A DNA stretch of 36,342 nt from Centipeda noxia ATCC 43541 (GTDB lineage: Bacteria; Bacillota; Negativicutes; Selenomonadales; Selenomonadaceae). The stretch's first letter is position 1. Each line of letters starts with the position of its first letter. The DNA is taken from positions 426,171 through 462,512 of the forward strand of contig NZ_GG749280.1 of assembly GCF_000160555.1 (NCBI RefSeq). The letters run 5' to 3'. Of the stretch, positions 9,037-17,133 are shown piece by piece. The notes beneath the pieces were generated by a model, which saw only the letters and a program-made list of their open reading frames with translations, had not been told where the DNA came from and did no database searches. Both the position numbers and the translations under genes were made by a program.

Positions 9037-10086
9037 CTAAAATTCTCTCCGCCCGATGAAATCCGCTGCCATGAGACATGTCTCACGAACGCGCTCGTCC
9101 AGCTTCTCCGGCAGCACGTTCTTCGCGCGCTCCAAATAGGCATCTGCCTGCGTTTGGGCATAATCCAAACCGTCCGTCATGCGCACGATATCGAGCGCAC
9201 GCGCGACCTCCTCCTCCGTCATTTTCGGATTCGTAACGAGAGCCGTCAGCTCAGCACGCCCATGTGCATCGAGCACGGAGAGGGCACGAATGACGGGCAG
9301 CGTCACATAGCCCTGTGCGAGATCGTGCCCCGCCGGTTTCCCGATATGCTCCGAGGTCTGCCGAAAGTCCAGCAGATCATCCGTGATCTGGAACGCCATG
9401 CCGAGCGCCTGCCCGTATTGCGCCATACGCGCCGTATCATCGGCGCTCATTCCGCCGATCATCGCGCCGAGCTCGCAGCAGATCTCAAGGAAGTCCGCCG
9501 TCTTCTTGCGGATGCGCTCATAGTATGCGCTCTCGTCCTTAGGCACCTGATAGACCGTATGATCCTGGAGGATCTCCCCCTCGCTCAGCGTGCAGACGAG
9601 CTGCGCCAATTTGACGTAAATCGACGAATCGTATCCTTTTTCCGCAATGAGCTTAAACGCGCGCGCAAAGATGTAGTCCCCCGTCAGGATTGCGATCTGA
9701 TTTCCCCATTTTGCATTCGCCGTCGCAGCGCCGCGCCGCGTATCCGCCTCATCAATGACATCGTCATGCACGAGCGAGGCCGTATGAACAAGCTCCAATG
9801 CGGCCGCGATCGGCATTGCACGTGCGGGATCGAACGACGTTCCTCCGCGTGCCGCAACCAGAAAGAGCGCAGGGCGCAGACGCTTCCCGCCCGATGAGAC
9901 AAGGTGCGTCCCGATGTCCGTTACGAGCGCCGTTTCAGAGGCGATCGCTTCCGTGAGCGTCAGCTCAAGCATTTCGAGATCCGCCTGTATGACGTCAAAC
10001 ATGTCGTTATTCAACGTTGTATCACCTACATCAGGCGCATCTGCGGAGCGCCGTTCTTTCTTCATCAAAAAATGCTCGGAGGTCAT
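9037..10086 (-). CDS. Polyprenyl (heptaprenyl/octaprenyl-type) diphosphate synthase
   Basis: A trans-prenyl chain elongating enzyme that condenses isopentenyl diphosphate onto an allylic diphosphate to make the side chain of menaquinone. It has the first Asp-rich motif in [19 protein letters not shown], the second in [10 protein letters not shown], and the [11 protein letters not shown] substrate-binding segment near the N-terminus. The protein is ~349 residues, normal for the family apart from a ~30-residue leader. The start is uncertain: the ATG at 10086 has GGAG only four bases upstream and lies just past the predicted transcription start, so the leader would be very short; ATGs at 10065 and 10002 are alternatives. 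It heads the operon that carries the UbiA and UbiD genes, supporting a quinone role. Confidence 0.92.
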   Translation of the reverse strand: MTSEHFLMKKERRSADAPDVGDTTLNNDMFDVIQADLEMLELTLTEAIASETALVTDIGTHLVSSGGKRLRPALFLVAARGGTSFDPARAMPIAAALELVHTASLVHDDVIDEADTRRGAATANAKWGNQIAILTGDYIFARAFKLIAEKGYDSSIYVKLAQLVCTLSEGEILQDHTVYQVPKDESAYYERIRKKTADFLEICCELGAMIGGMSADDTARMAQYGQALGMAFQITDDLLDFRQTSEHIGKPAGHDLAQGYVTLPVIRALSVLDAHGRAELTALVTNPKMTEEEVARALDIVRMTDGLDYAQTQADAYLERAKNVLPEKLDERVRETCLMAADFIGRREF

Positions 10087-10098
10087 AAATCTCCACAC

Positions 10099-10127
10099 AT
10101 TTTAACATATTGCGCTGAGACCGTCAA
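10099..10127 (-). promoter_or_regulatory. Promoter for the polyprenyl synthetase-tat-quinone-folate operon
   Basis: Read on the minus strand, TTGACG (10122-10127) and TAAAAT (10099-10104) are separated by exactly 17 bases, with a TG one base before the -10 (extended -10). It lies immediately upstream of the 10086 start codon, so the transcript would have a leader of only several bases if that ATG is used. Confidence 0.75.
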
Positions 10128-10174
10128 AATTATTTCTCTGCAGCAAAAAGAGGATTCTTCGGCATGATATAAAA

Positions 10175-10246
10175 AGTCCTTCGGTTCCGTGCAGGACAAG
10201 ATCGCAGTTCAATCTTTGCCTGTATGATAACGTGAACCGAAGGACT
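10175..10246 (-). terminator. Large-loop intrinsic terminator after dapL
   Basis: A perfect 13-base-pair inverted repeat (10175-10187 with 10234-10246) encloses a 46-base loop, and on the minus strand the second arm is followed directly by TTTTT. This fits a rho-independent terminator for dapL, but the loop is far longer than usual. It separates dapL from the downstream promoter at 10099-10127. Confidence 0.65.
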
Positions 10247-10304
10247 GTCCCCGCGGATGGTCCGGGATTCTGTGCAGTATAGGGGCTGCTTCGGGCGCAT
10301 GGTC

Positions 10305-11507
10305 TTATCGCGCGCGGCCGCCCTGCCCTCCGAGCAGCGACACGAGCCGTCTGGCTGCTTCCTCTGTATCTGCCGGTGCGCCAAAGGTCGAGAAGCGGAA
10401 ATAGCCCTCGCCGGCGCTGCCGAATCCCTCGCCGGGGGTGCCAACCACCTGTATCTCATGGAGAAGGTAATCGAAGAACTCCCAGCTGCCCATGGAATCC
10501 GGGCACTGCAGCCATATATAGGGGGCGTTTTTGCCGCCGCAGTACCAAATGCCGAGCGTATCCAGCGCCGCCATCAGATAGGCTGCATTCCGCTTATACA
10601 CGCTGATATTTTCCCGAATCTCGTGCTGCCCCTCCGGGGTAAAAACGGCTGCCGCTCCCTTTTGGATAATATAGGAAACGCCGTTGGTCTTAGTGGTTCT
10701 GTTGCGGACCCACATGGCGTTCAGGGAGAGACCGCCCCGCTCCAGCTCCCGCGGTATCACGGTATAGCCGAAGCGCGTCCCTGTGAATCCCGCCGTCTTG
10801 GAGAGCGAGGAAATCTCGATGGCGCAGGTTTTCGCTCCCTCGATTTCATAGATGCTGTGCGCGATATCCTCATCCTCGATGAAGGCCTCATAGGCTGCAT
10901 CAAAGAGGATGACGGCCCCGATCTGATTGGCATAATCCACCCACGCCCTCAGATGCGCACGGGAAAATACCGCGCCCGTGGGATTGTTCGGCGAACAGAT
11001 ATAGATGATGTCGGCGTGCAGCGACGGATCGGGCAGCGTCAAAAATCCGTCTTCGCGGCACGAGGAAACGCGGACGATGTCATTGCCGGCAATGATATTT
11101 GCATCGACGTAGGCAGGGTACGCCGGCTCCATGATGAGGACACGTTTTTCCCTCCCGAGGATGTCCAGAATATCGCCCAGTTCATCGCTCGCGCCGCTCG
11201 AGACGAACACATCCTCCGGTGCGAGCCGCACGCCGCGTCCGGCGTAGTAGCCGGCGATCGCTTCCCTCAGCTCCGGCGCGCCGCATTCGGGCATGTAGCC
11301 GTGGAACGTCTCCTGTGCCGCCTGATCGTCCACCGCGCGATGCAGCGCTTGGATCACTGCCGGACAGAGTGGCAGCGACACATCGCCGATGCCCATGCGG
11401 TACAGTCGCTTGTCCGGATGCTCTGCCATATACGCCTTCGTCTTCTGCGCAATGTTGTAGAACAGATAGGAGTCCTTCAGGCTGCCATAGTTCATGTTGG
11501 GAATCAT
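10305..11507 (-). CDS. dapL: LL-diaminopimelate aminotransferase
   Basis: A PLP-dependent fold-type I aminotransferase that would convert tetrahydrodipicolinate directly to LL-diaminopimelate for lysine and peptidoglycan synthesis. The N-terminus (YLFYNIAQKTKAYMAEHP, then YRMGIGDVSLPL) and the length of ~400 residues match DapL. Other features are SPNNPTGAVF, FDAAYEAFIED, and the PLP-lysine segment SSLSKTAGFTGTRFG. The ATG at 11507 has AGAGG eight bases upstream; an ATG two codons earlier (11513) is too close to it. The gene has its own promoter, a strong hairpin in its leader, and a terminator, so it is a single-gene unit. DapL is the best match, although related aminotransferases share the fold. 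Confidence 0.92.
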   Translation of the reverse strand: MIPNMNYGSLKDSYLFYNIAQKTKAYMAEHPDKRLYRMGIGDVSLPLCPAVIQALHRAVDDQAAQETFHGYMPECGAPELREAIAGYYAGRGVRLAPEDVFVSSGASDELGDILDILGREKRVLIMEPAYPAYVDANIIAGNDIVRVSSCREDGFLTLPDPSLHADIIYICSPNNPTGAVFSRAHLRAWVDYANQIGAVILFDAAYEAFIEDEDIAHSIYEIEGAKTCAIEISSLSKTAGFTGTRFGYTVIPRELERGGLSLNAMWVRNRTTKTNGVSYIIQKGAAAVFTPEGQHEIRENISVYKRNAAYLMAALDTLGIWYCGGKNAPYIWLQCPDSMGSWEFFDYLLHEIQVVGTPGEGFGSAGEGYFRFSTFGAPADTEEAARRLVSLLGGQGGRAR

Positions 11508-11526
11508 CGTCATACCTCTTTCAGCA

Positions 11527-11559
11527 ATAGGAGTACGTTCGAAACGAACGTACTCCTAT
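11527..11559 (-). promoter_or_regulatory. Perfect 15-bp hairpin in the dapL leader
   Basis: Positions 11527-11541 and 11545-11559 are perfect reverse complements around a three-base loop. The dyad begins about 15 bases after the -10 of the dapL promoter and ends about 20 bases before the start codon, so it would be the first structure in the mRNA. No T-run follows it on the minus strand, which argues against a terminator. It could be an operator, or an RNA-stability or translation-control hairpin. Confidence 0.7.
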
Positions 11560-11573
11560 GATCGTTTTTACTG

Positions 11574-11602
11574 ATTTTACTAAATCCCGCAGTTTTCTTC
11601 AA
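11574..11602 (-). promoter_or_regulatory. dapL promoter
   Basis: On the minus strand TTGAAG (11597-11602) and TAAAAT (11574-11579) are spaced by 17 bases. The predicted start of transcription is near 11567, just ahead of the 15-bp dyad. It lies in the 151-base gap between the glycosidase gene and dapL. Confidence 0.7.
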
Positions 11603-11619
11603 GCCCCCGCAAGAGTCTC

Positions 11620-11655
11620 CGAGCACCTGCCGGCGTCCCCTGTGCGATGTGCTCG
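11620..11655 (-). repeat. Inverted repeat after the glycosidase gene
   Basis: Seven-base arms (11620-11626 and 11649-11655) pair perfectly around a 22-base GC-rich loop just after the stop codon at 11659. No T-run follows on the minus strand, so a terminator role is doubtful. Confidence 0.3.
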
Positions 11656-11658
11656 TCC

Positions 11659-13149
11659 TCAGAGCTTTCGCTGCAGAATCAACGCACTCCCGACAGAGCG
11701 CTCCGTTCCGTCGGAGGGCGCGTTGAGGACCGTGCCGCCCGCATAGAGCGCCGACGATCCGCCGCCGTCCAGATTGAGTGCGTCACGCACGCCGAATTTC
11801 ACAAGCAGCTGCGCAAACTCCGTCAGCGTCAGCCCGTGACTGTGCGACTGACGCCCGTCGACCACAGCCAGAAGAATATTTCCATTCTTTGTCACGCCCA
11901 CTGCACTGCGCGGCGCGCGTCCGTAGCGAATGTCGCCCGGGAACTGCTCCTCGCCTGCCGTCACGTGCACACTGCCGTCCGCAACGAGGCGCGGTCCCGC
12001 CCCGACAATCTGCACGGCACGGTCCCACGGTGTCCCCGTGCGCTCCGTAAGTACGGCCGGATCGCCTACGCGCACGCCCGCAAAGGCATCCATTGATGTA
12101 CCGTGCACAGAGACGACATATCCATCCGCCGGGATCGCCGAATCGTTCGTATTGATCTCCGCCACGCGTCCCCCGCGAATCACATACTCAAGGCCGTAGG
12201 GATTTGTCTTCGTCGATCTGCCGTAGGCGCGGTTGTAGATGATGAGATTGTTCTCGCCGCGCTCGGAGTTGACGCCCGAGACGGGGAGCGTCACCTGATC
12301 GATTTTCACCGTACCGTTGTACGAAATCGTGCCGAATACGAAGGAGCCGTCGGGCATCACGCCGAATGCGCTGCGGTCGTAGTAAGTGGTGCCGACAATC
12401 GTTCCGTCGATCTTCGTCACGCCGAGAATCTCGCCGTTTGCGGCAAAATAGGATGCATTGACTGCGGCAGCAGCATTCGTATCGCGCGCGATGCCGCTCA
12501 CAGTCTGGCGTCCGGGAATAACGCCGCGCGCAAGTGCGGGCCGCACATTGTAGCGCGCAGGGTCCGCCTCAACAAAATATGCCGTCACGCGCCCGTCCGC
12601 ATCCTCGTAAACATACGTACGCTGCGTAAGCCCCTCTGCAAGCTTTGTCTCGCGCAGAATCGGGAGCTGCGGATTCTCCGGCTTCGTCGCCGCCGTACCG
12701 CCTCCCGTGGGCTTTTCAGGCTTTGCAGGCACAGGCGGTACCGGCCCTGCCGGAGTCTTGACCGCTCCCTTCGGCGCGATATCGAGAAAAATGCGGAACG
12801 GGTTCGTCAGGTTGCCGATCTCATAGGCCATCCCCTTCGCCATCGTGACGGTCACATAGAAATGACTGCCGCGCTTCGTATAGGAGACAGACTCGACGCG
12901 CCGCGTGCGCACGGCCGCGCGTTTGAGCGCGGCCGCATTGGTATCCGCAAAGTCAAAGGTCACTTCGCGGCCGTCTTCCGAAAGCGTCACATGATAGACT
13001 GGCATCTGTGTGAGGTCGAACACAATACGGTCACGCTCCACCCCGCTCGACGTACGGATGCCGGTGAGCCCCGCTGCCGCTGCAGCATAGGAAGACACCG
13101 CGAACATGAGCACTGCGGCAAGAACAAAAATTTTCTTAAAAAATTGCAT
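11659..13149 (-). CDS. Exported AMIN-domain / phosphodiester glycosidase family protein
   Basis: A 496-residue exported protein. It starts with a signal peptide (FKKIFVLAAVLMFAVSSYA). Residues ~30-125 form an AMIN-like domain, known in other proteins for binding peptidoglycan at the cell envelope. A Pro/Lys-rich linker follows, then a C-terminal domain of the phosphodiester glycosidase/NAGPA family, with AAAVNASYFAANGEILG, FAGVRVGDPAVL, RYGRAPRSAVGVTKNGN and the catalytic-region signature ALNLDGGGSSALY. This domain order suggests a periplasmic enzyme acting on an envelope glycan; the substrate is unknown. The ATG at 13149 has GGAG six bases upstream. It follows the flagellar operon terminator by ~40 bases and no convincing promoter was found, so read-through expression is possible. 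Confidence 0.88.
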   Translation of the reverse strand: MQFFKKIFVLAAVLMFAVSSYAAAAAGLTGIRTSSGVERDRIVFDLTQMPVYHVTLSEDGREVTFDFADTNAAALKRAAVRTRRVESVSYTKRGSHFYVTVTMAKGMAYEIGNLTNPFRIFLDIAPKGAVKTPAGPVPPVPAKPEKPTGGGTAATKPENPQLPILRETKLAEGLTQRTYVYEDADGRVTAYFVEADPARYNVRPALARGVIPGRQTVSGIARDTNAAAAVNASYFAANGEILGVTKIDGTIVGTTYYDRSAFGVMPDGSFVFGTISYNGTVKIDQVTLPVSGVNSERGENNLIIYNRAYGRSTKTNPYGLEYVIRGGRVAEINTNDSAIPADGYVVSVHGTSMDAFAGVRVGDPAVLTERTGTPWDRAVQIVGAGPRLVADGSVHVTAGEEQFPGDIRYGRAPRSAVGVTKNGNILLAVVDGRQSHSHGLTLTEFAQLLVKFGVRDALNLDGGGSSALYAGGTVLNAPSDGTERSVGSALILQRKL

Positions 13150-13184
13150 AAAATACTCCAAACCAAGCGGAAAAACTCCGCAAT

Positions 13185-13218
13185 AGAAAAGGGGATGCTG
13201 CGCAAACAGCTTCCCCTT
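13185..13218 (-). terminator. Terminator at the end of the mreB-flagellar operon
   Basis: On the minus strand a stem of seven base pairs (13212-13218 with 13189-13195), one A-A mismatch, then four further base pairs closes a six-base loop, and is followed by TTTTCT. It lies 25 bases after the flgJ stop codon. Confidence 0.8.
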
Positions 13219-13242
13219 ATAAATGACCGTAAATTTCTTCTC

Positions 13243-13689
13243 TCACTTCTTGACGACGGTTGGCGACAGCTGCTTATACATCATATCTGCCAAACCGATG
13301 CCGCCGCTCTTAGCCGCTGCATTCATCAGCTCCGTGTCCCGCATATCCTCAAAGATCTTGATCGCGTTGGATTTCTTTCCGAACAGCCCGCTCTCGGGCA
13401 CCGTCGCGCGCATCTGCTTGTACATCATACTGAGGAACATCGCCTCGAAGCCCTCGCATGCCTCGCGCAGCTTCTTCGCCTGCACATCGGCATCCGACAT
13501 CGGATTCTTCGGCACATAGCCCGCGGCCGGATCTGCTGCCGCACTGCTGTGCGCGGCTTCTGCCTTTCGCCGGAGCTCGTCGAGCGTCGCCTGAAAGGAC
13601 TTCTCCTCGGCACTCGTACGCGCAGCATCATAGGAAGAATTCGCCGCGGCACCGAGAAGCGAGGCATCGCTGATTGGCTGTATCATCAT
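13243..13689 (-). CDS. flgJ: Rod-binding protein FlgJ (N-terminal domain only)
   Basis: A 148-residue protein equivalent to the rod-binding half of FlgJ, which caps the growing flagellar rod. The core is AKKLREACEGFEAMFLSMMYKQMR at residues ~71-94, read in two parts, then the SGLFGKKSNAIKIFEDM region and GIGLADMMYKQL. The muramidase domain present in enterobacterial FlgJ is absent; stand-alone rod-binding proteins are common in other bacteria, so another enzyme must open the wall. The ATG at 13689 (or the next codon, 13686) follows a GGGGGAAG site. It is the last gene of the operon, 12 bases after flgI. Confidence 0.9.
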   Translation of the reverse strand: MMIQPISDASLLGAAANSSYDAARTSAEEKSFQATLDELRRKAEAAHSSAAADPAAGYVPKNPMSDADVQAKKLREACEGFEAMFLSMMYKQMRATVPESGLFGKKSNAIKIFEDMRDTELMNAAAKSGGIGLADMMYKQLSPTVVKK

Positions 13690-13701
13690 GCTTCCCCCAT
13701 C

Positions 13702-14814
13702 TCACACAATGTCGAGTTCGGCGTGCAGGGCCCCTGCCGCCTTCATCGCCTGCAAAATCGAAATTGTATCGCGCGGCGATGCGCCCACCGTGTTGAGTGC
13801 GCCGACAATGTCGCTGACATTCGTCGTCGCCGGCAGGACGATCGTGCTGCCCTTCGCATCTGTCGCCGCAACGTCGGGATCCTCTGTCACCACGGTATTT
13901 CCGTAGCTGAACGGCCCGGGCTGCGAGACGTCCGTATTCGCCTGAATGCGGATCGTGAGTCCGCCCTGCGTGATGGCAACGGCGTCCACCGAGATGTCGC
14001 CGCCCATGATGATCGTCCCCGTGCGCTCATTCACAACAACGCGCGCAATATTGTCGGGACGCACCGGCAAATCCTCAATCGAGGCGACAAACCCGACCAC
14101 GTTGCCGCGGTAATAGGCGGGGATCGCTACATCCACACGCCCGGGATTCGTCGCCTGTGCGATGTTCCCGTACTGCGAATTGATTGCCCCCGCTACACGC
14201 GTCGCCGTCGTAAAGTCCGAGCGTGAGAGGGAGAGTGCGATGTGCCCGTCCGCTCCGATGTCGTCTTCCACCGAGCGCTCGACAATACCCGCGTTCACAG
14301 CGATGCCGACGGTTGGAAACGCCTTCGTCGTGCTCGTGCCGCCGCGTCCCGCCGTAAATCCGCCCGTAGAGACCGCGCCCTGTGCGACGACGTAGACTTC
14401 GCCGTTGCCGGCACGCAGCGGGGTCTGAAGCAGCGTGCCGCCGCGCAGACTCTTCGCGTCGCCGATGGAGGAGACCGTCACATCGAGGCTGTCGCCCTCG
14501 CGCACGAACGGCTGGAGCGTTGCTGTCACCATGACCGCCGCAACATTCTTGAGTTTGAGCGATCCCGTATTGACGTTCACGCCGTAATTGATCAGCATAT
14601 TCGCAATGGACTGGATCGTCTCGCCCGAGCTCGACCCATCGCCCGTCCCGTCAAGGCCGACAACAAGGCCGTAGCCCATGACCTGGTTGGAGCGCACGCC
14701 CTGCACCTTGGAGATGTCCTTGATCCGCGTCACCGCAGAATCCGCCGACGCAGTCCCCGGCAGTGCGGAGAGCGCGAGCGCAAGGAGGAGCAGAAGGACG
14801 GCATATTTCTTCAT
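13702..14814 (-). CDS. flgI: Flagellar P-ring protein FlgI
   Basis: FlgI forms the periplasmic (peptidoglycan-level) ring around the flagellar rod in diderm bacteria. The 370-residue protein has a signal peptide (hydrophobic run then LPGTASA) and the family N-terminus IKDISKVQGVRSNQVMGYGL followed by VGLDGTGDG. The C-terminus (TVGASPRDTISILQAMKAAG) is also typical. The ATG at 14814 has GGGAGG eight bases upstream. With flgH it shows that the cell has an outer membrane to be traversed by the rod. Confidence 0.97.
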   Translation of the reverse strand: MKKYAVLLLLLALALSALPGTASADSAVTRIKDISKVQGVRSNQVMGYGLVVGLDGTGDGSSSGETIQSIANMLINYGVNVNTGSLKLKNVAAVMVTATLQPFVREGDSLDVTVSSIGDAKSLRGGTLLQTPLRAGNGEVYVVAQGAVSTGGFTAGRGGTSTTKAFPTVGIAVNAGIVERSVEDDIGADGHIALSLSRSDFTTATRVAGAINSQYGNIAQATNPGRVDVAIPAYYRGNVVGFVASIEDLPVRPDNIARVVVNERTGTIIMGGDISVDAVAITQGGLTIRIQANTDVSQPGPFSYGNTVVTEDPDVAATDAKGSTIVLPATTNVSDIVGALNTVGASPRDTISILQAMKAAGALHAELDIV

Positions 14815-14829
14815 AAAAAGCGCCTCCCG

Positions 14830-15429
14830 TCAGAACAGAATATTGAAGATCTGGGTGAGGATGCCCTGACGCTGCTTGGCGTTCAGTGGTCCCTTCCCGT
14901 CGAATCGGACAGTTGCATCCGCCACGCGCGTCGAGAGAATCGTATTTGAGCTTGAGATATCCTCAGGGCGGCACATGCCGCGGAACGTGATCTTGTGCTC
15001 GTTGCGGTTCTGCCAGATGGACTGCGTCCCCTCGAGGATGAAGTTCCCACCCGGCGTGATCTCTGTCACGGTAACCGTAACATTGCCGATCGCACGATTC
15101 GTCGAGGAGGCGGATCCCTTCGCCGTAAATTTATCCGAACCACTTGCCGAGGCCGCTTTAAGGAAATCAAAGATACCGATGCCGGCGCCGATGTTAACCG
15201 AGCCGCTCTTCTCATTTGAATTGTTTCGCGATGCCGTGGTCGTCGTATTCTCACTGATGATGATCGTGACGATATCCCCGACGCTCGTCGCGCGGTGATC
15301 GGCAAATACATTCTTCGTCGGATAACCATTCGGATTTTTCCACAGGGATTCCGCCGAGACAGCGGGCGCCAGATGCGCTGTGCAAAGGACAGCGGCGAGC
15401 AGGCCTGCAAGCCATTTTCTTTTACTCAT
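14830..15429 (-). CDS. flgH: Flagellar L-ring protein FlgH
   Basis: FlgH builds the outer-membrane ring of the flagellar basal body. The 199-residue protein has the family segments FADHRATSVGDIVTIIISE, GNFILEGTQSIWQN and RPEDISSSNTILSTRVADA. The signal sequence ends in AVSA before ESLW; the only early Cys (in AAVLCTAH) does not sit in a proper lipobox, so this looks like a type I exported protein rather than the usual FlgH lipoprotein. The ATG at 15429 is preceded by AAGGAG at six bases; an in-frame extension to 15471 overlaps flgA and is not favoured. Confidence 0.95.
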   Translation of the reverse strand: MSKRKWLAGLLAAVLCTAHLAPAVSAESLWKNPNGYPTKNVFADHRATSVGDIVTIIISENTTTTASRNNSNEKSGSVNIGAGIGIFDFLKAASASGSDKFTAKGSASSTNRAIGNVTVTVTEITPGGNFILEGTQSIWQNRNEHKITFRGMCRPEDISSSNTILSTRVADATVRFDGKGPLNAKQRQGILTQIFNILF

Positions 15430-15467
15430 ATCGAACTCCTTATGGAAACTTACGGAAATGAAAGCTC

Positions 15468-16235
15468 TCATCCAATGATCTGCACCGTCTGCGCGTCGAT
15501 GATCCTGCCGCGCATGATCTTGCCGGAGCGTGCATTGCGCACGCGGATCGTATAGCCGATGCGGCCGCTCTCGATCGCCACGCCCTCCGCCCGAACGAGG
15601 ATGCCGTTCGCATTGTGGACCAGCTCCACGGCATTCCCCGCACGCACAACGAGCGGCATGGCGAGCATGGGCGGCGTGATGACTGTATCCCGGCGAATAT
15701 AGCGCCCGGCGACACGCCCTTCAAGCCGCGTAAAATCCGTCAGCGTCAGCTCAGGCACGGTGTCCACCGCGCGCTCCTCCACGCGCGCATTCGCGGGAGA
15801 GATCTCCGTCTCTGCGCGGATATCCGTCATCGCGACGAGCACGCGGTCATACACCGTCAGCCGATAGTAGCTCGTCGCGCGCTGATGGAGGACGCCGTCC
15901 ACATAGACGGCGAACACGGCAGGGAAATCTCTGCCGTAGGGCATCCCGCGCGGGAACTCCACAACGGCAGTCACCTCGCCCGCCGGAAGATGCATGGTCG
16001 ACGCGGCACGCTGCAGACGCAGCTCGTGCCGGCGCGTCTCGCCGAGATCGGAGAGCGTTTCCTCGATCTTCTGCTCGGCAAGCGCAGAAAGCTGTACGGA
16101 AGAGATCACCGTTGGAAAACGTGTTCCCTGCGCCGTATGATAGGCCGCAGCGGAGATCTCTCCCGCAGGCAGAAAAGCGAATAAGCCACTCCATAAGCAT
16201 AGAATGGCTGTGAAAATGCTTCTTTGAAGGATCAA
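15468..16235 (-). CDS. flgA: Flagellar P-ring assembly chaperone FlgA
   Basis: FlgA is a periplasmic chaperone needed to assemble the FlgI ring. The 255-residue protein begins with a hydrophobic signal (ILCLWSGLFAFLPAG) and has a C-terminal SAF-type region: RVAGRYIRRDTVITPPML, then VVRAGNAVELVHNANGI and ending AQTVQIIG. No ATG is available in frame at the 5' end; the TTG at 16235 overlaps the flgG stop (TTGA), consistent with translational coupling. Between flgG and flgH, the usual place for flgA. Confidence 0.92.
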   Translation of the reverse strand: MILQRSIFTAILCLWSGLFAFLPAGEISAAAYHTAQGTRFPTVISSVQLSALAEQKIEETLSDLGETRRHELRLQRAASTMHLPAGEVTAVVEFPRGMPYGRDFPAVFAVYVDGVLHQRATSYYRLTVYDRVLVAMTDIRAETEISPANARVEERAVDTVPELTLTDFTRLEGRVAGRYIRRDTVITPPMLAMPLVVRAGNAVELVHNANGILVRAEGVAIESGRIGYTIRVRNARSGKIMRGRIIDAQTVQIIG

Positions 16236-17059
16236 CGCTTGAGCGTATTCGCGATCTCGAGCATCGAGTCGGATGTCGTGATAGCCTTCGAGTTGGACTC
16301 GTAGGCGCGCTGAGAGACGATCATATTGACCATTTCCTCAACGATCTGCACGTTGCTCATCTCGAGCGTCCCCTGCGTGAGCGTACCGGCGCCGTCAACA
16401 CCCGGGTTCGACTCGATCGCCTCGCCCGATGCGTCAGAGACGACGAAGAGGTTCTTGCCGATCGCGGTCAATCCCGCCGGGTTCACGAAGCGCGCGAGCG
16501 TGATCTGTCCCGCCTCCTGCTGCTGGGTCTGCCCTGCCTCACGGTAAGAGACGCGCCCGTCGCCGGAGATCGTAATGGAATCCGACGGCGCATTCTCACC
16601 GATCGTGATGCCGTCGGCAAGGAGATACCCGTCCGTCGTGACCATGCGGCGGTCGCTGTCGAGCTTCCACGTGCCGTCGCGCGTGTAGCGCGGTCCCTGC
16701 GGGGTGTTGACGACAAAATATCCCTCGCCCGAAATGCCGAAGTCATAGGTGTTGCCCGTCGTCTGCAGCGCACCCTGAATATGGTCCGTTGCGATCTCAT
16801 CCACGGCGGAGCCGAGGCCGAGGCGCCCGACGCGCGGTGCGCCGAGCCCGTCGACGCGGAAGCCCTTGAAGCTGGTCACATCCGCATCCGCAGAGTAGTC
16901 GTTGATGCGCCGAAGCAGCATCGGCTCGAACTCGCGGATCGCCATATCGTCGCGCTTATAGCCTGTCGTCGCCGCGTTGGCAAGATTGTTTGCGATCATG
17001 TCCGTGTGCTTGGTCTCAGTGATCATGCCCGACGCTGCGATATAGAGTCCTCTCCACAT
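16232..17059 (-). CDS. flgG: Flagellar basal-body rod protein, FlgG type
   Basis: A 275-residue axial rod protein. It has the family N-terminal signature (LYIAASGMITETKHTDMIAN, then NLANAATTGYKRD), the central GISGEGYFVVNTPQGPRYTRDG, and the C-terminal EEMVNMIVSQRAYESNSKAI typical of FlgG. The N-terminal half also resembles FlgF/FlhO proteins, so FlgF cannot be fully excluded. Only one rod gene lies between mreB and flgA, where two (flgF and flgG, or flhO and flhP) are often found. The ATG at 17059 has GAGGGAT upstream. Confidence 0.88.
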   Translation of the reverse strand: MWRGLYIAASGMITETKHTDMIANNLANAATTGYKRDDMAIREFEPMLLRRINDYSADADVTSFKGFRVDGLGAPRVGRLGLGSAVDEIATDHIQGALQTTGNTYDFGISGEGYFVVNTPQGPRYTRDGTWKLDSDRRMVTTDGYLLADGITIGENAPSDSITISGDGRVSYREAGQTQQQEAGQITLARFVNPAGLTAIGKNLFVVSDASGEAIESNPGVDGAGTLTQGTLEMSNVQIVEEMVNMIVSQRAYESNSKAITTSDSMLEIANTLKR

Positions 17060-17133
17060 AGCTTATCCCTCTTTTTCCCGAAACATATCTTCACTCGTAT
17101 TAATTTCGCTGTAAGATGCGTTTTTCCTTCTTA

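Noticed and set aside
12103-14226. A 707-codon open frame on the plus strand
   Set aside because: It runs antisense to the glycosidase, flgJ and flgI genes, all with clear family motifs; long antisense frames are expected at this GC content and the product is Arg/His-rich with no domain.
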